A stretch of 64,000 nucleotides of DNA from positions 604,193-668,192 of the forward strand of contig NW_005198091.1 in assembly GCF_000372725.1 (NCBI RefSeq). Reading direction: 5' to 3'. The notes under the pieces were generated by a model. The model worked only from the letters and a program-made list of their open reading frames with translations, did no database searches and was not told the DNA's origin. Both the position numbers and the translations under genes were made by a program. The stretch is from Emiliania huxleyi CCMP1516 (taxonomy: Eukaryota > Haptophyta > Isochrysidales > Noelaerhabdaceae). Positions 51,701-61,835 of this stretch are shown piece by piece; positions within the stretch are counted from its first letter, which is position 1, and the number at the start of each line of letters is the position of its first letter.

Positions 51701-54087
51701 GCGCCGCTCGCGCTCGCGGCGCTGCTTCTCGACGATCCGCTTCCGCGCCTTCCACGAATTTTCGAGCTCCCACACCTCCTCGTCGTAGTTGTCGAGGTCG
51801 TGGTTTTCGAAGGTGCCGTCGTCGTACGCGATGGTGTGCTTGCGCGAGGTCGAGTACGACTTGACGCGGCCGCAATACCACACGGGCACGGGCGACGTCG
51901 TCTCCATGTCGCCCGTGGACCCGTCCCACATCACGCGCACCCGTTTGCCTTGGAGCTCGCTGCCCCGCGGCTTGGGGGCCATGGCGATCTGCTCGTCCGA
52001 CTCCTCCTCCTCCTCCTCCTCGCTGCAACTCGAGTCGGGCCGCCCCCACCGCTTCTTCTTCTTCTTGCGGTGCGACTCGGGCGCGGCGCCCCGCGGCTTG
52101 GAGAACTCCTCGGCCCCGCGCGGCCGCCGATCGGCCGCGCGGACGGCGGCGGAGCCGCTCGCTGGCGCAGAGGCCGACGGCGCCGCCGCCTGTGCTGCCG
52201 CCGAGACGGGCCGCGACGTGTGCGGAGCTCGCTGCGGGGCGGGGCGCGCCGGCTCTGCGGGCCGCGGCGCCGGCCGCTGCGGGTGCGCGGCCGCGGGCCG
52301 GCTTTGCTGGCGCGGCTTGGCCTTGGCGGACAGCGAGCGGTGCGGCGCCGCCCCGCGGCCAGCCGGACGGTTGCGGCCGCGGCCTCGCCCGACAGCGTTC
52401 CCCCACTCGGGCTCCTCCTCGGCGCTCTCGTCGGAGGAGGAGGAGTCCTCGGAGACGTTGACCACGTCGGGCTTCACCTGCACCCCGCCGACGAGCAGCA
52501 GGTCGCAGCACGGCTCGGTGCCGCGCTGCGCGTGGTGCTGGTAGTTTGCGCGCGCGAGGCCGAGGAAGAGGAAGCCGCACCAGGCCGTGTCGTTGCGCAG
52601 GCCGGCCGGCTCGTAAAAGGCGCCGCAGTAGAGGGGCTGCAGGTCGTTCTGGAGCCGCTTTGAGGTCACCTGCCCGAGGAGCGCGGCTCATGCACAGGGG
52701 TGCCAGAGGGCGCGCGCGGGGGGGGGGGCGGGGCGCGCGGGGGGGGGGGGGGGGAAGGGGGCGGGCGGGCCGGTGCCTTCCTTTGTTTTTAGGGAAATGC
52801 CCCAATCCCTGGGCCCCTCCCCGCGAGGCCTTGCGTTTTTTTTTTTTAAACAATCCCCCCCCCCCCGGAAGAAAACCAGGGGAGGGCCCTTTGGGCCCTT
52901 CTTTTTGGGGAAAGGGGTCCCGTTCTTTCCCCCAAAATTTTGGCAAAAATTCCGCGGGCCCCGGGGGTTTTCGCCCTTTTCCCAAATTTGGCCCCCAACC
53001 TGGTTAAAAATTTTTTTGATTCCCTGGGGCCGCACCCCCGGGAGCTTTTCCCAATGGGCCCCCAGCCCCTTCCGGGGAAGGCCCCGTTTTGTGGGTTACG
53101 AAACACATTCTTGGGGCGCGCGCGCGGGCTTTTTTTTACGTTCTTCGAAGCGTGGGGGAACTTGGCCTTTCGGGGGTTTTTCTCCACGGGGAAATTCTTT
53201 CCCATTCCCAGGTTGAGGTTTTTNNNNNNNNNNNNNNNNNNNNNNNNNNNNNNNNNNNNNNNNNNNNNNNNNNNNNNNNNNNNNNNNNNNNNNNNNNNNN
53301 NNNNNNNNNNNNNNNNNNNNNNNCACGGGGGAGAGGCACCAGCACACGCCAAAGAAGCCCACAGACGGAGCCCGGACGGGAACGCGCCCAGCCCAGAAGG
53401 AAGGCGCCAAGGCGCCACACCGCAGCGGCGCCCGCGGGCGGGTGCGTGCCTTGGTCTTGAGGGAAGTGCCGCAGTCCGTGGTCACGTCCGCGCGAGCCCT
53501 GCCGTCTTCGTTCTCGAACCAGTCCACCCGCCCGCGGACGACGACGAGGGACGGCACCTTGGCGCCATCCTTCATGGTGAAGCGGCTCCCGTCCTTCCCG
53601 CCAAACTCGTGCCAAAACTCGCGCGGCCACGGCGGCTTTGCGCCCTTCACCAGACTGTGCACCGCAACCTGCTGAAACATCTTTTGCATGCCCTGGGCCG
53701 GCACGCCGGGCAGCTTCACCAGATGGCCACCGAGCACCTGCAGGCGAGGGCGCGGTCTGGTGGGTAGCGAAGCACATCCTGAGCGCGCGCGCGCGCGCTT
53801 GCCTGCACGTCCTCGGACGCGTGCGGGAACTCGGCCTTGCGGGCGTTTTCGTCGACGGTGAACTCGATGCACATGCCAAGCTCGAGCTTCTCCACCTCGT
53901 CGCTCCAAAAGGGCGCCGCCTGCCCGAGATGCCTCGGCTTCACGGGCCGCACAATCTTGCCGTCGACGCAGACTGCGATGCACCAGCCCCGCAAACCCCC
54001 GCCGGCCTTGGCGTACGTCTTGGTGAGGAGGTGGCCTCGGATCTTGCCGCCCTGTATCGGGCGGAAGGACGCGGAGGGATTGGACAT
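48719..54087 (-). CDS. Chromodomain and multi-Tudor chromatin reader, spans assembly gap
   Basis: Exons 54087-53803, 53737-53450 and 52669-48719 join in phase 0 across GC-AG introns (GCAAGC, GCACGC) into about 1507 residues. The N-terminal ~260 residues (GLRGWCIAVCVDGKIVRP, LVVVRGRVDWFENEDG, LYCGAFYEPAGLRND) are an unknown globular part. Then come a low-complexity nuclear-type region, a Tudor-like barrel (~430-485, IAYDDGTFENHDL) and Pro/Ala/Lys repeats. A chromodomain follows (~738-782, LHYLVRWEGYSSGEDTFEPL), then a Cys cluster (FKCSHCGKGKPGKNDLC, ~845), a Tudor (~1245-1300, IQYDDGEHRRHLL) and a last Tudor (~1425-1492). The W-E-G-Y aromatic residues of the methyl-lysine cage are present. It probably reads methylated histones. 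52686-53323 inside the second intron is artefactual sequence plus gap. Confidence 0.75.
51310..51540 (-). repeat. Pro/Ala/Lys coding repeat in the chromodomain gene
   Basis: 15-bp units encoding APKPA, with EPTPA variants arranged in a longer order repeated twice. Flexible linker between the first Tudor-like domain and the chromodomain. Confidence 0.85.
52686..53223. other. Degraded duplicate of 53430-53910 at a contig end
   Basis: About 450 bases (52760-53223) follow 53430-53910 segment by segment, but with inflated homopolymers and many miscalls (GAGGGAAGTGCCGCAGTCCG becomes GGGAAATGCCCCAATCCC). This looks like the poor tail of a trace that was not merged across the gap. Its open frames have no meaning. 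Confidence 0.85.
53224..53323. other. Assembly gap of 100 N
   Basis: Exactly 100 unknown bases, the usual size for a gap of unknown length. Because its two sides carry the same sequence, the true gap may be negative (an overlap). Confidence 0.95.
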
Positions 54088-54639
54088 GTTCTTCCCAATG
54101 ACCGCCTCTGGACCGACCCTTGCGCGCCAAGAGAAAGCGGCTAAAAAAACATCAGTGCGGTAGATGGCGAGCTCGAGGCGCGTGAGCCGGACTTGTGAGC
54201 CGGACCACCCCCTCTTGAACCCTGCGTTGTTGAGCCAGGACTCAACATACTCGGGCTTGCGAGTCCCAAACTGTCACTCCCCTTTCTCCCGGCCGGGGTG
54301 GGGCGCGCGCGCGGGGGCGGCGGGTGTGCGCGGGTGTGAGGGATGTCTGTGGGCCCGAGAGCGATATGCCCTGTCCGCCTTGCGTTGTTTCATAACATCG
54401 AAGGCTAAGCTCAAAAAAACAAAGAATACCTTCCGCGACAAGCGATCCCACTACAGCGATTGTGGGGACTACATGATCCGTGAAGGGTGGAGGGGCCCGT
54501 CTGGGCGGCGTGGGCGCCCCCCTTCGGGCCGAGGGTAAGAGGGGACTGCCGCTGGCTTATTTTGATCGTTAAGAGAAAGACTGTTGGCGCGCCTGCGGCG
54601 TCACCCACTTCCAAAAAAAAGTATTTGGCCGCGGTTTAC
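54088..54639. other. Divergent intergenic region
   Basis: Shared upstream region of the chromodomain gene (minus) and the TIM-barrel-like gene (plus). Half of it is repeat R2. Confidence 0.5.
54155..54424 (-). repeat. 270-bp dispersed repeat R2, copy 2
   Basis: Reverse-complement match to 22832-23101 with only scattered differences. It ends 68 bp before the chromodomain gene ATG (54087). Confidence 0.85.
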
Positions 54640-55482
54640 ATGGCAGCCAAAGCCCTCTCCCTTCGCTGCGTGGGCTTCTGCGGCGTGGACGACTCCGTGG
54701 AGCCTCTGCTGCTCCGTGCCGTCTCGCTGGCCCACCCGTGGGTCGAGTGGGGCGTGCTCTTCCGGCCCGAGCTGGCGGGCACGCCGAGGTATGCCTCGGA
54801 GGGCTGGCTGGCGGCACTCGCCGAGGCCAACACCGCCGCCGCCGACGGCTCCGGGCGGCCGATGCGGCTGGCCGGCCACCTGTGCGCGTCGCGCGTCGAT
54901 GAGCTGCTGCGCGGCGATGCCACCTTTGTGAGCGCCGTCGCAAAGCAGGTTGGCTTTGGCCGCTTCCAGATCAACGCGACGGCCGCCAACGGGGTGGACG
55001 TGGGCGCCTTTGCGACTCCCGAGGGCGCCGACGCGTGCACAGCGGCGATCGCCGCAGTGTGCGCCGCGTGCCCTCACCTTGAATTTATTCTGCAGTGCAA
55101 CGTGCAGACGCGCCCTCTTTGGGAGCGCATCTGGGGCCGCGCCGGTGCGGCTCGGTGCAGTGGGACTCTGTCTGAGGCGCCGCCGAACCTGTCGCTGCTC
55201 TACGACGACTCGATGGGGCTCGGCGTCTCGTGCACGGCGTGGCAGCCGCCGCGCGAGGGCGTGCAGTGCGGCTACGCCGGCGGCCTCTCGCCGTCGAACC
55301 TCAAGTCTCAGCTGACGGCCATCGGGCAAGTCGCGGACGGGAGGCCGCTCTGGGTGGACATGGAGTCGTCGCTGCGGTGCAAGACGGGGGACGGGCGCGA
55401 CGTCTTCGACGCCAACCGAGCGGTCGCGTGCGTGCGCGTGGTCGGCGAGCTTCTGGGCGCAGGAGTGAGGGCTGCTGCGTAG
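54640..55482 (+). CDS. TIM-barrel-like protein of unknown function
   Basis: 280 residues without introns. FCGVDDSVEPLLLRAVSLAH and VEWGVLFRPELAGTPRYAS open the protein. RLAGHLCASRVDELLRGD, FGRFQINATAANGVDV and FILQCNVQTRPLWERI follow, with LWVDMESSLR near the end. The order of strand-ending motifs (VEWGVLF, LAGHLC, FQINAT, FILQCN, LLYDDSMG, CGYAGGL, WVDMESS) has the rhythm of a TIM barrel and resembles an uncharacterised eukaryotic family related to phosphoribosylanthranilate isomerase folds. No substrate can be inferred. ATG 54640 matches the start of the conserved region. Confidence 0.75.
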   Translation: MAAKALSLRCVGFCGVDDSVEPLLLRAVSLAHPWVEWGVLFRPELAGTPRYASEGWLAALAEANTAAADGSGRPMRLAGHLCASRVDELLRGDATFVSAVAKQVGFGRFQINATAANGVDVGAFATPEGADACTAAIAAVCAACPHLEFILQCNVQTRPLWERIWGRAGAARCSGTLSEAPPNLSLLYDDSMGLGVSCTAWQPPREGVQCGYAGGLSPSNLKSQLTAIGQVADGRPLWVDMESSLRCKTGDGRDVFDANRAVACVRVVGELLGAGVRAAA

Positions 55483-56066
55483 TGTGGCAGAGAGTCGCGG
55501 CTCGATGGTGCGCCCTGAGAGCCACATGAGGGTGCGACCGCGCGATGAGTGAGAGAAGGAGGGAGCGCGCGAGCGTCAGACCGCGGGCCGAGTGCGCGCG
55601 CCCGCACGCGCTGCCGCTCGGGCGGGGCGGGCGCACGCGGGCGGGCGCGGCAGCGCGGGCGGGGGCGCGCGGCCCCGCCACGCCACGCGCCACCGCCCCA
55701 GCGCCCGCGGAGGAGCCGGACGCGGCGCGGCACCGCTAGAGCTCAGCGCACCGCAGCGCGCTGCGTGTACCATCGCGTGCTCCAAGCGAGGCTACGGGCC
55801 TGCGGAGAATTTAGTGTGCTTCGTTTTAGATATTTTAGTACAGGGTGTGGTCAAACGGTCTCTCTCGTCTCTGCGGCGACTGCGTCTCGTCTGTGCAGGG
55901 GGCGTCAGGCTCCCGTCAGGCTCGTTGCCGCACACTGCTGAACTCGTCACGTACATACGCGGGCCGCCCTCCGCGATGGCGCCATCCCGCCAATCAGACA
56001 TGCATCTGCCAACCTCTCCCCCGCTGTTGCTGCTGCTGCTCTAACTCGCCGATGGTGGTGGGGACA
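55483..56066. other. Intergenic, convergent genes
   Basis: 3' flanks only. A very GC-rich stretch lies at 55590-55735. No gene or repeat is called. Confidence 0.5.
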
Positions 56067-56747
56067 TCAGATGTCCTTGACAGTCAAGCCAGGCGGCAGC
56101 GACTGCTTTAGCTTGTCGGCCTTCTCCAGGTCCTTCACGCACAGGGTGTACAGGTATTTGGAGCAACGCACCTTGAACTTCACAACGTCCTTCGACTTCT
56201 TAATCTTGACGGCTGCGCGCGGCGGACGAGCGGCGGGTGAGGCCGAGGCGAGCAAGGGCCGCGCAGGAAGCTGTCTGTCGGGCACTGCGTGCGCGACGCC
56301 GGCGCACGCCGCCTCCCCTCCCACGGCCGCGCGTCGGCCACACACACACACACTGCAGCGCTACAGCCGCATCGCGCATCCCTCCGCTGGCTGCCGGCTC
56401 CCCTGGCCGCCGCTCCTGCCGCTGCTCTGCGCAGCGCGCCGCCAGAGAGTCGCCGCAGCGCCGCCGTCCCTACTGTGGAGTGTGCAGCGGGGCGGCACAC
56501 ACATTTGGCGTCCTTCCTCCTCGCGGTGAGCAGGAAGTCCTTGATCTCGTTGATTTGCTTGGGCTGCGGGAGGGACAGCGGCGGCGCTCAGAGCGCTGCA
56601 GCAGGGAGCGCGCCCTCTCGGTGGGTTCGAGTGCGGTGCCAGCGGAGGACCCGCGACGAGAGCGTGCACGGCGGGGGTGCCGCCCTGAGGCACAGCGCCC
56701 TCAACACCCCACCCCGGCGCACACAGCACGTGAAGCTGGCTCACCAT
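56067..56747 (-). CDS. RPL38: 60S ribosomal protein eL38
   Basis: Exon 1 is only the ATG (56747-56745), followed by a GTGAGC donor. Exon 2 is 56563-56503 ([20 protein letters not shown]) and exon 3 56212-56067 ([20 protein letters not shown], then [14 protein letters not shown]). Joined in phases 0 and 1 they give 69 residues, the normal length. Both introns are GT-AG. The serine codon between K and VKIK is split and restored exactly, which confirms the junction. eL38 is a small structural protein of the large ribosomal subunit. Confidence 0.97.
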
Positions 56748-57808
56748 GGCACGAGAGAGTGTAGAAAAGATAACGCCCGGTGAGCGGAGCTGGAAGCGGA
56801 CCGCCGCGAGCGGCGTGGCGTGGAGCGGTTGTGCATCCCTCCGGGGGCCCCTCTGCGCCGGGGAGGCGTTGTTGGAGGCTAGGACGCAAGCGTCCGTCGC
56901 CCTTTTCAAACTCGGGGCCCACTCCGCTACGCTCCGACCCGAATTTGGAGGGCCTAAAAGTTTAAGGTGTTGCTGCGCAAAAGGGGTCGGACACCGGGCG
57001 CAGCTCATGCTAAGAGCTAGAAGAGGAGATAGAGAGAACAACCACCCTGTCCCGTTATTGCGTACACCAACAAACACCACAAAATCTCTCCTGTCCTCAC
57101 TCAGGGGGGTCACAACTACCAAGTCCCTCGACTATGCCACAGGGCGCAGCTGCCACAGGGCGCAGCTGGAGACGCTCCCCCTCAATCGGCATCCACCCCC
57201 ACCCGCTCCAGCCCCACTTCTGCTGCCGAGAGAGCTGAATCGAAGCAAGCGAGCCATTGCATCTTGGCGTGCTCCTGGAGCGCGGCTTTCTGCGGCCACG
57301 AGCACGGCGGAGTCGGCGCCGTAGCGCGCATCGTTCCCGCTCATCGCCCATTCCTCCCGTGACGTGTGTCGGCCGCGATTCGATGTCGCCACCTTCATCG
57401 CCAACGAGGACTCCCTCGACTGCAGGGGGGCTCCGGCGCGGGGAGGGACTCCGCCTGCTGCGCTAGCCGACTGCGCCCTCCTCCATGGGATCGATCCGAT
57501 TCCGCAGCGGCGGTGCTGCGCGGGAGGCGGCCGCGGGCACGCTGGGCTCGATCAGCGGCTTTCCCCTCAGGTAGCGCGAAAGCACGGATTTGGCGGATTC
57601 TTGGCTTCAATTTTACGAATGTCTTGGCACCAGCTGAAGGCTTGCACGGCCCACATCGCCCGATTCGTGCACGGTATTCGGATTTTGGCTATTTGCTCAT
57701 GTGGGGGTATATCGCAGATTTGTCAATGGTACCGCGTCTGCGACGCGGGCGCCTTGCGGGCAGAGCCCTTAGCCACCCTTTTATCTTGCGCGGTCAAAAT
57801 CAGCGCAT
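56748..57808. other. Region between RPL38 and the Copia element
   Basis: Contains upstream sequence of RPL38, a duplicated GCCACAGGGCGCAGCTG unit (57136-57169) and, from about 57545, repeat sequence related to 61757-61835 and 62120-62250 (shared ATGTCTTGGCACCAGCTGA and TTGTCAATGGTACCGCGTC). The Copia element therefore inserted into or beside repetitive DNA. Confidence 0.55.
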
Positions 57809-57813
57809 GTCGG

Positions 57814-58017
57814 CGTCGGGCCGAAGCCCGTCAGGCACTCTCTCCCTAACCCTAGCCTTCTCCCGAACCCTAGTGTGTTTTGTTGCCTCCGTGCTTTCAC
57901 ACTCGTCTCGTCGTGTCCGTCCACTGTGATTGCGGCCGTCCACGACTACGTCGTCTCTAGAGAACGTATCGACCCCCTTCTGGTGCCGACCGCGCCCCCG
58001 CGGGGCACGGCCGGACG
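57814..58017 (+). repeat. 5' LTR of the Copia element
   Basis: Starts CGTCGGGCCG and ends CGGCCGGACG, so the ends form a ~10-bp imperfect inverted repeat instead of TG...CA. Contains telomere-like CCCTAACCCTAG (57843-57854). Confidence 0.93.
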
Positions 58018-58077
58018 TGGCAGCGTCAACTGGTCACGACCAGCACTTTGGGGGAGTCCCTTCACGCTATCCCAGAT

Positions 58078-59380
58078 ATGGCCGGCGACTCGCTGGCGGG
58101 GAGCCTCGGAGAGGTCCCCGCCAAAGATGTCGCAGTCATCTCAAAAGCCGCTTCTGAAGAAGCCACAAAGTGGCTCAAGCGCAACAACGTCGAGGCGGGC
58201 GCCGGCACGCTCGCCTATGCCGGCACCCTCCTCAAGGTCAGCACCTCCAGCGACCAGAGGACGCGGACCGGCATCTTCATTCTCATCGCATCAGGGGGCA
58301 CCGTTTATATCGAACCCCTCTCAAGCAAGGTCATCGCGAGCGACACCGACGCGCTGATCAAGCTGTACCAGCAGTCGGACGCCCCGGAGCGTCGCACGAG
58401 CATGTCCGAGTACGTTGAGCTCGCCTTCGCCGACAAGATCAAGTTGCCCCAGCAGTTTGGGGGCCCCGCTACCACCGTCACCCGCACCCTGGTGGACGAC
58501 GCCGAGCTCAACCGGTTCATCTCCGTCTCACACGTGGACAAGCGCGCCCTCGCTGCGATCAACAACGCCGTCTACTAGGTCCTCCTCGACAAGATCGTCG
58601 TCGGCGAGCGGCCCCGCGAGGAGATCATGCGCATCGTCGACGGGCTTCCTGGGCTTGCAACCGCAACCACCCTCCTCGTTGCCCTCTACTCCAAGGTCTC
58701 CGGTGCCGACCCCGACCTCCAGGAGCGGGCCTACGAGGAGCTCGCTCGGACGCCCCGTTCATCACGTCCGAGTTTCGGAAGCTCGCCGCCCGGGGACTTC
58801 GTTTCGTCACCTTCGCCCAGTGCGTCCTCTCTGCCCACATCCAGAAGTACACCACCATCGCTTACCTCGGGGATGTTGGGAAGGTCCTGCGGCAGCTCGA
58901 CCGTCTCGAGTGCCCACACATCGACCACGCCAAGCGCGCCTCCGGGAGGGACACCGAGGGCAATTGGCGCTCCAAGGAGCACTCCGCCTGGCCGCCGCGA
59001 CTGAACGCCATCATCGCCTACGCCATTGCCAGCCAGCACCACGCAAACCCGCCACACTTCACTGAGCGCGCGCGCCTCATCCTCGCCCACGATTGGAGGG
59101 AGCCCACGCACATCGCGCCACGATCGCACGTTTCGGCCGTTGCCGGCCCGTGGAACCAGCTTGCTGTACGACTCCCTCCCGCCGACGAGGTCACCTACGA
59201 GACGGCACCCACCGCACCCCGCCAGCCTCCTAAGCCCCTACCCATCCAAGGGCAAGCCGAGCGCGCTGTACGCAGCAGCGTCGCCGAGGCGCGGATCATC
59301 GCTGTCGCTCACGCCGTCGAGCGACTCGACTCGAGCACTTTCGTTACGGGCGACGACCTCCGCCCCGCGCGACGCATCTG
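58078..59380 (+). pseudogene. Copia gag-like region, broken
   Basis: Starts at ATG 58078 (MAGDSLAGSLGEVPAKDVAV) and is stopped by TAG at 58576-58578. The same frame continues as coding-like sequence (LLDKIVVGERPREEIMRIVD) to about 58740. There the coding potential moves to the frame used by the polymerase (FITSEFRKLAARGLRFVTFA), consistent with an indel or a frameshift site. The region is long enough for a capsid domain, but no zinc knuckle is seen. With one stop and one shift this copy probably cannot make full-length Gag. Confidence 0.6.
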
Positions 59381-59711
59381 CGTGCCTGCCGCCGTTGCCA
59401 ACGGGGACAGGAGTGTACCGCTTCCCGCTCAACGCAACGGAAGTCGATGCACCAGCGTCGCTGAGCACCACGGGGTCGTCGGACGCCGTGCCGGCTCCAC
59501 CCCCGACCCCTCTGTCGGCGATGCCTCGAGTACTCCCGGGAGGCTCAGACATTGCTCCGACAGTGACTTTCCTGTCAACGCCGCCCTCGACAGAGGCCTC
59601 ACACCTGCCTCTGGTGCCATCGTGAAATTTGGCCACCCCCGACCCGGGCTCCACATCTTGGCTGCACGTACCTCTGCCGGACCGCGCGATCCATCCGGCC
59701 ACGGGCAAGCC

Positions 59712-61493
59712 ATGCGACAGGACGCGCAACGAGGCGACGCAGCCTGGTTCACCGCCGAGCTCGAGGAGCTTGGCAACCATAGCGGGAAAGCAGACGATCC
59801 CCGCTTTGTCGAGCGCTTCATCCGTGGCCAGTGCACCATGGAGGAGTGCGTCGAGGCCGGCTCCACATGGTGCTACGTCACCTACGCCGAGGCCCGACGA
59901 ATCGCCCTGCAGCACGGCAAAGAGTTCACTACCACTCGTGCCACTTGGGTCTACAAGACCAAGCGAAATGGCAAACACAAAGCCCGCTGCTGTCTCGACG
60001 GGTCCAGCCAGAGGTTCGGCGAGAACTACAACCAGACGTTCTGCTCCACCCTGCGCATGCCCTCCCTTCGCCTCCTTCTCAACATTGCTGCCCGCCGCGG
60101 GCTCAAGGCTCGTAGGCGCGACCTTGTCGCCGCCTTCCTCCAGGGAGTTCTCGAGGACGGCGAGATCGCCTTCATGCATCAGCCCGCCGGCCACGCCAAC
60201 GCTCTCGACGAGAACGGCAAGCCCAAGCTCTGCCTCATCCTCAAGCCCCTCTACGGCATGAAGCAGGCGGGGCGGCGCTTCCAGCGCGCTTTCTTTGCTT
60301 GGCTCGAGCGTCCCCGCGACGAAGGAGGCGCCGGCCTCATCCCGTCCAAGGAGGACCCTTGCATCTACCGCATCACCACTGAGGACGACGAGCTCATCAT
60401 CGGAGTCTACGTCGACGATCTCATCATCTTCTACAAGCGCGACCCCGAGTACGACGCCGAGGGGGCTCTTGTCTCCGACTCGCTCTACGCGCAGTTCGTT
60501 CGCGACATCGACGCCTCGTGGAAATCTGAGGACGAGGGCCCGCTCTCCGACATCCTCAACGTCCAGGTCACCCCACTCGCCGAGGGCGGTGTTCACGTCG
60601 GGCAGGGGCCGTACGTGCGCAAGCTCCTCGACGAGTACCTCGACCAGATCATCGCCGAGCTCCCGAACCCCGCCGAGCCGGGCGCCCGTCACTCCAACAA
60701 CACGCCGTTCACCCTCAGCATCGCAGAGCGAGTTCAAGCGGCCACCGACGACACCAGCGAGAGGGAGCTGCGCGTCGTCCGCCTCTTCCAGAGCTGCCTC
60801 GGGGCTCTTCTCTACCTCGTCTCGAACACGCGCCCCGACATCGCGCTCCCCGTCGGCCTCCTCTGCCGGGCCATGGCGAAGCCCACACCCGCTCTGTTCG
60901 AGGAGGTGTACTGCGTCCTGTGCTACCTCCGCGAGTACCCTGACCTTGGTCTTACCTACAACGGTCGGGGCGAGTCGGCCGCCGACGACGAGCTCCACGC
61001 CTTCAGCGACGCCGACTGGTCGGCCCGTCGATCCACGTCTGGCTGGCTCGTCCGCCTGTGGGGCGCCACGCTTGACTGGAGGGTTCAACAGCAACCCACC
61101 GTCTCCCTCTCTTCCTGCCAGGCCGAGATCATGTCCGCCTCGGAGGCGACCAAGGACGTCGAGCAGTACCGGCGTCTGCAGGAGGAGGTCGACGCGCTCC
61201 CCGATGGCTCCCCGCGCCCGCCGACGAAGCTTTACGTCGACAACCAGGCCGCCATCGCCTCCGCCTACAACCCGGAGCACCATGGCAAGCTCAAGCACGT
61301 CGAGCGACGCCACTTCTACATCCGCGAGGCCATCGAGGCGCACCGCCTCTGCGTCCCCTTCGTGCGTAGCGACGCCAACCTCGCCGACTTCTTCACGAAG
61401 CCGCTCAAGCCCAAACGGTTCTTCGAGCTTCGTGACAAGATCATGAACATCAAATCTCCGGTCATGAACATCACGTTCCCTAACGCATCGTGA
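59712..61493 (+). CDS. Copia reverse transcriptase and RNase H
   Basis: The frame is open from about 58740 to the stop at 61491-61493; ATG 59712 is the first methionine. The reverse transcriptase has ATWVYKTKRNGKHKARCCLD, RRRDLVAAFLQG, LKPLYGMKQAGRRF and the active site VYVDDLIIFYK, all Copia signatures. RNase H has FSDADWSARRSTSGWLV, LSSCQAEIMSASEA, LYVDNQAAIASA and HVERRHFYIRE. Nothing upstream in the frame resembles integrase, so the order expected for Copia (protease, integrase, RT, RNase H) is truncated. Confidence 0.9.
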   Translation: MRQDAQRGDAAWFTAELEELGNHSGKADDPRFVERFIRGQCTMEECVEAGSTWCYVTYAEARRIALQHGKEFTTTRATWVYKTKRNGKHKARCCLDGSSQRFGENYNQTFCSTLRMPSLRLLLNIAARRGLKARRRDLVAAFLQGVLEDGEIAFMHQPAGHANALDENGKPKLCLILKPLYGMKQAGRRFQRAFFAWLERPRDEGGAGLIPSKEDPCIYRITTEDDELIIGVYVDDLIIFYKRDPEYDAEGALVSDSLYAQFVRDIDASWKSEDEGPLSDILNVQVTPLAEGGVHVGQGPYVRKLLDEYLDQIIAELPNPAEPGARHSNNTPFTLSIAERVQAATDDTSERELRVVRLFQSCLGALLYLVSNTRPDIALPVGLLCRAMAKPTPALFEEVYCVLCYLREYPDLGLTYNGRGESAADDELHAFSDADWSARRSTSGWLVRLWGATLDWRVQQQPTVSLSSCQAEIMSASEATKDVEQYRRLQEEVDALPDGSPRPPTKLYVDNQAAIASAYNPEHHGKLKHVERRHFYIREAIEAHRLCVPFVRSDANLADFFTKPLKPKRFFELRDKIMNIKSPVMNITFPNAS

Positions 61494-61550
61494 TCCGAGA
61501 GTGCACGGTTACTCGACTATGTCGTTACTCGACTAAGTCGAGGGGGGGGA

Positions 61551-61754
61551 CGTCGGGCCGAAGCCCGTCAGGCACTCTCTCCCTAACCCTAGCCTTCTCC
61601 CGAACCCTAGTGTGTTTTGTTGCCTCCGTGCTTTCACACTCGTCTCGTCGTGTCCGTCCACTGTGATTGCGGCCGTCCACGACTACGTCGTCTCTAGAGA
61701 ACGTATCGACCCCCTTCTGGTGCCGACCGCGCCCCCGCGGGGCACGGCCGGACG
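61551..61754 (+). repeat. 3' LTR of the Copia element
   Basis: No difference from the 5' LTR that I can find over 204 bp. Confidence 0.93.
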
Positions 61755-61835
61755 GTCGGCTTTTCTTCAACTTGCGCCGAAAGCACCGAATTGGCGGACG
61801 TTCTTGGTTTCAATTTACGGATGTCTTGGCACCAG

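Larger units (their letters stand above)
57814..61754 (+). mobile_element. Copia-type LTR retrotransposon, young, without integrase
   Basis: Two 204-bp LTRs (57814-58017, 61551-61754), identical as far as I can read, flank 3533 bp. GTCGG borders both ends (57809-57813, 61755-61759) as target duplication. TGGCAGCGTC after the left LTR is a likely primer-binding site, and GAGGGGGGGA before the right LTR is the polypurine tract. The interior has a gag-like region and a Copia reverse transcriptase/RNase H. No CCHC zinc knuckle, protease DSG or integrase HHCC/DDE motifs are found. Confidence 0.93.

Noticed and set aside
52846-54130. Frames that run through the N gap
   Set aside because: They join degraded sequence, unknown bases and real exons; not biological.
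59238-61343. 701-codon minus-strand frame opposite the Copia polymerase
   Set aside because: Antisense of the reverse transcriptase; the sense strand carries all conserved motifs.
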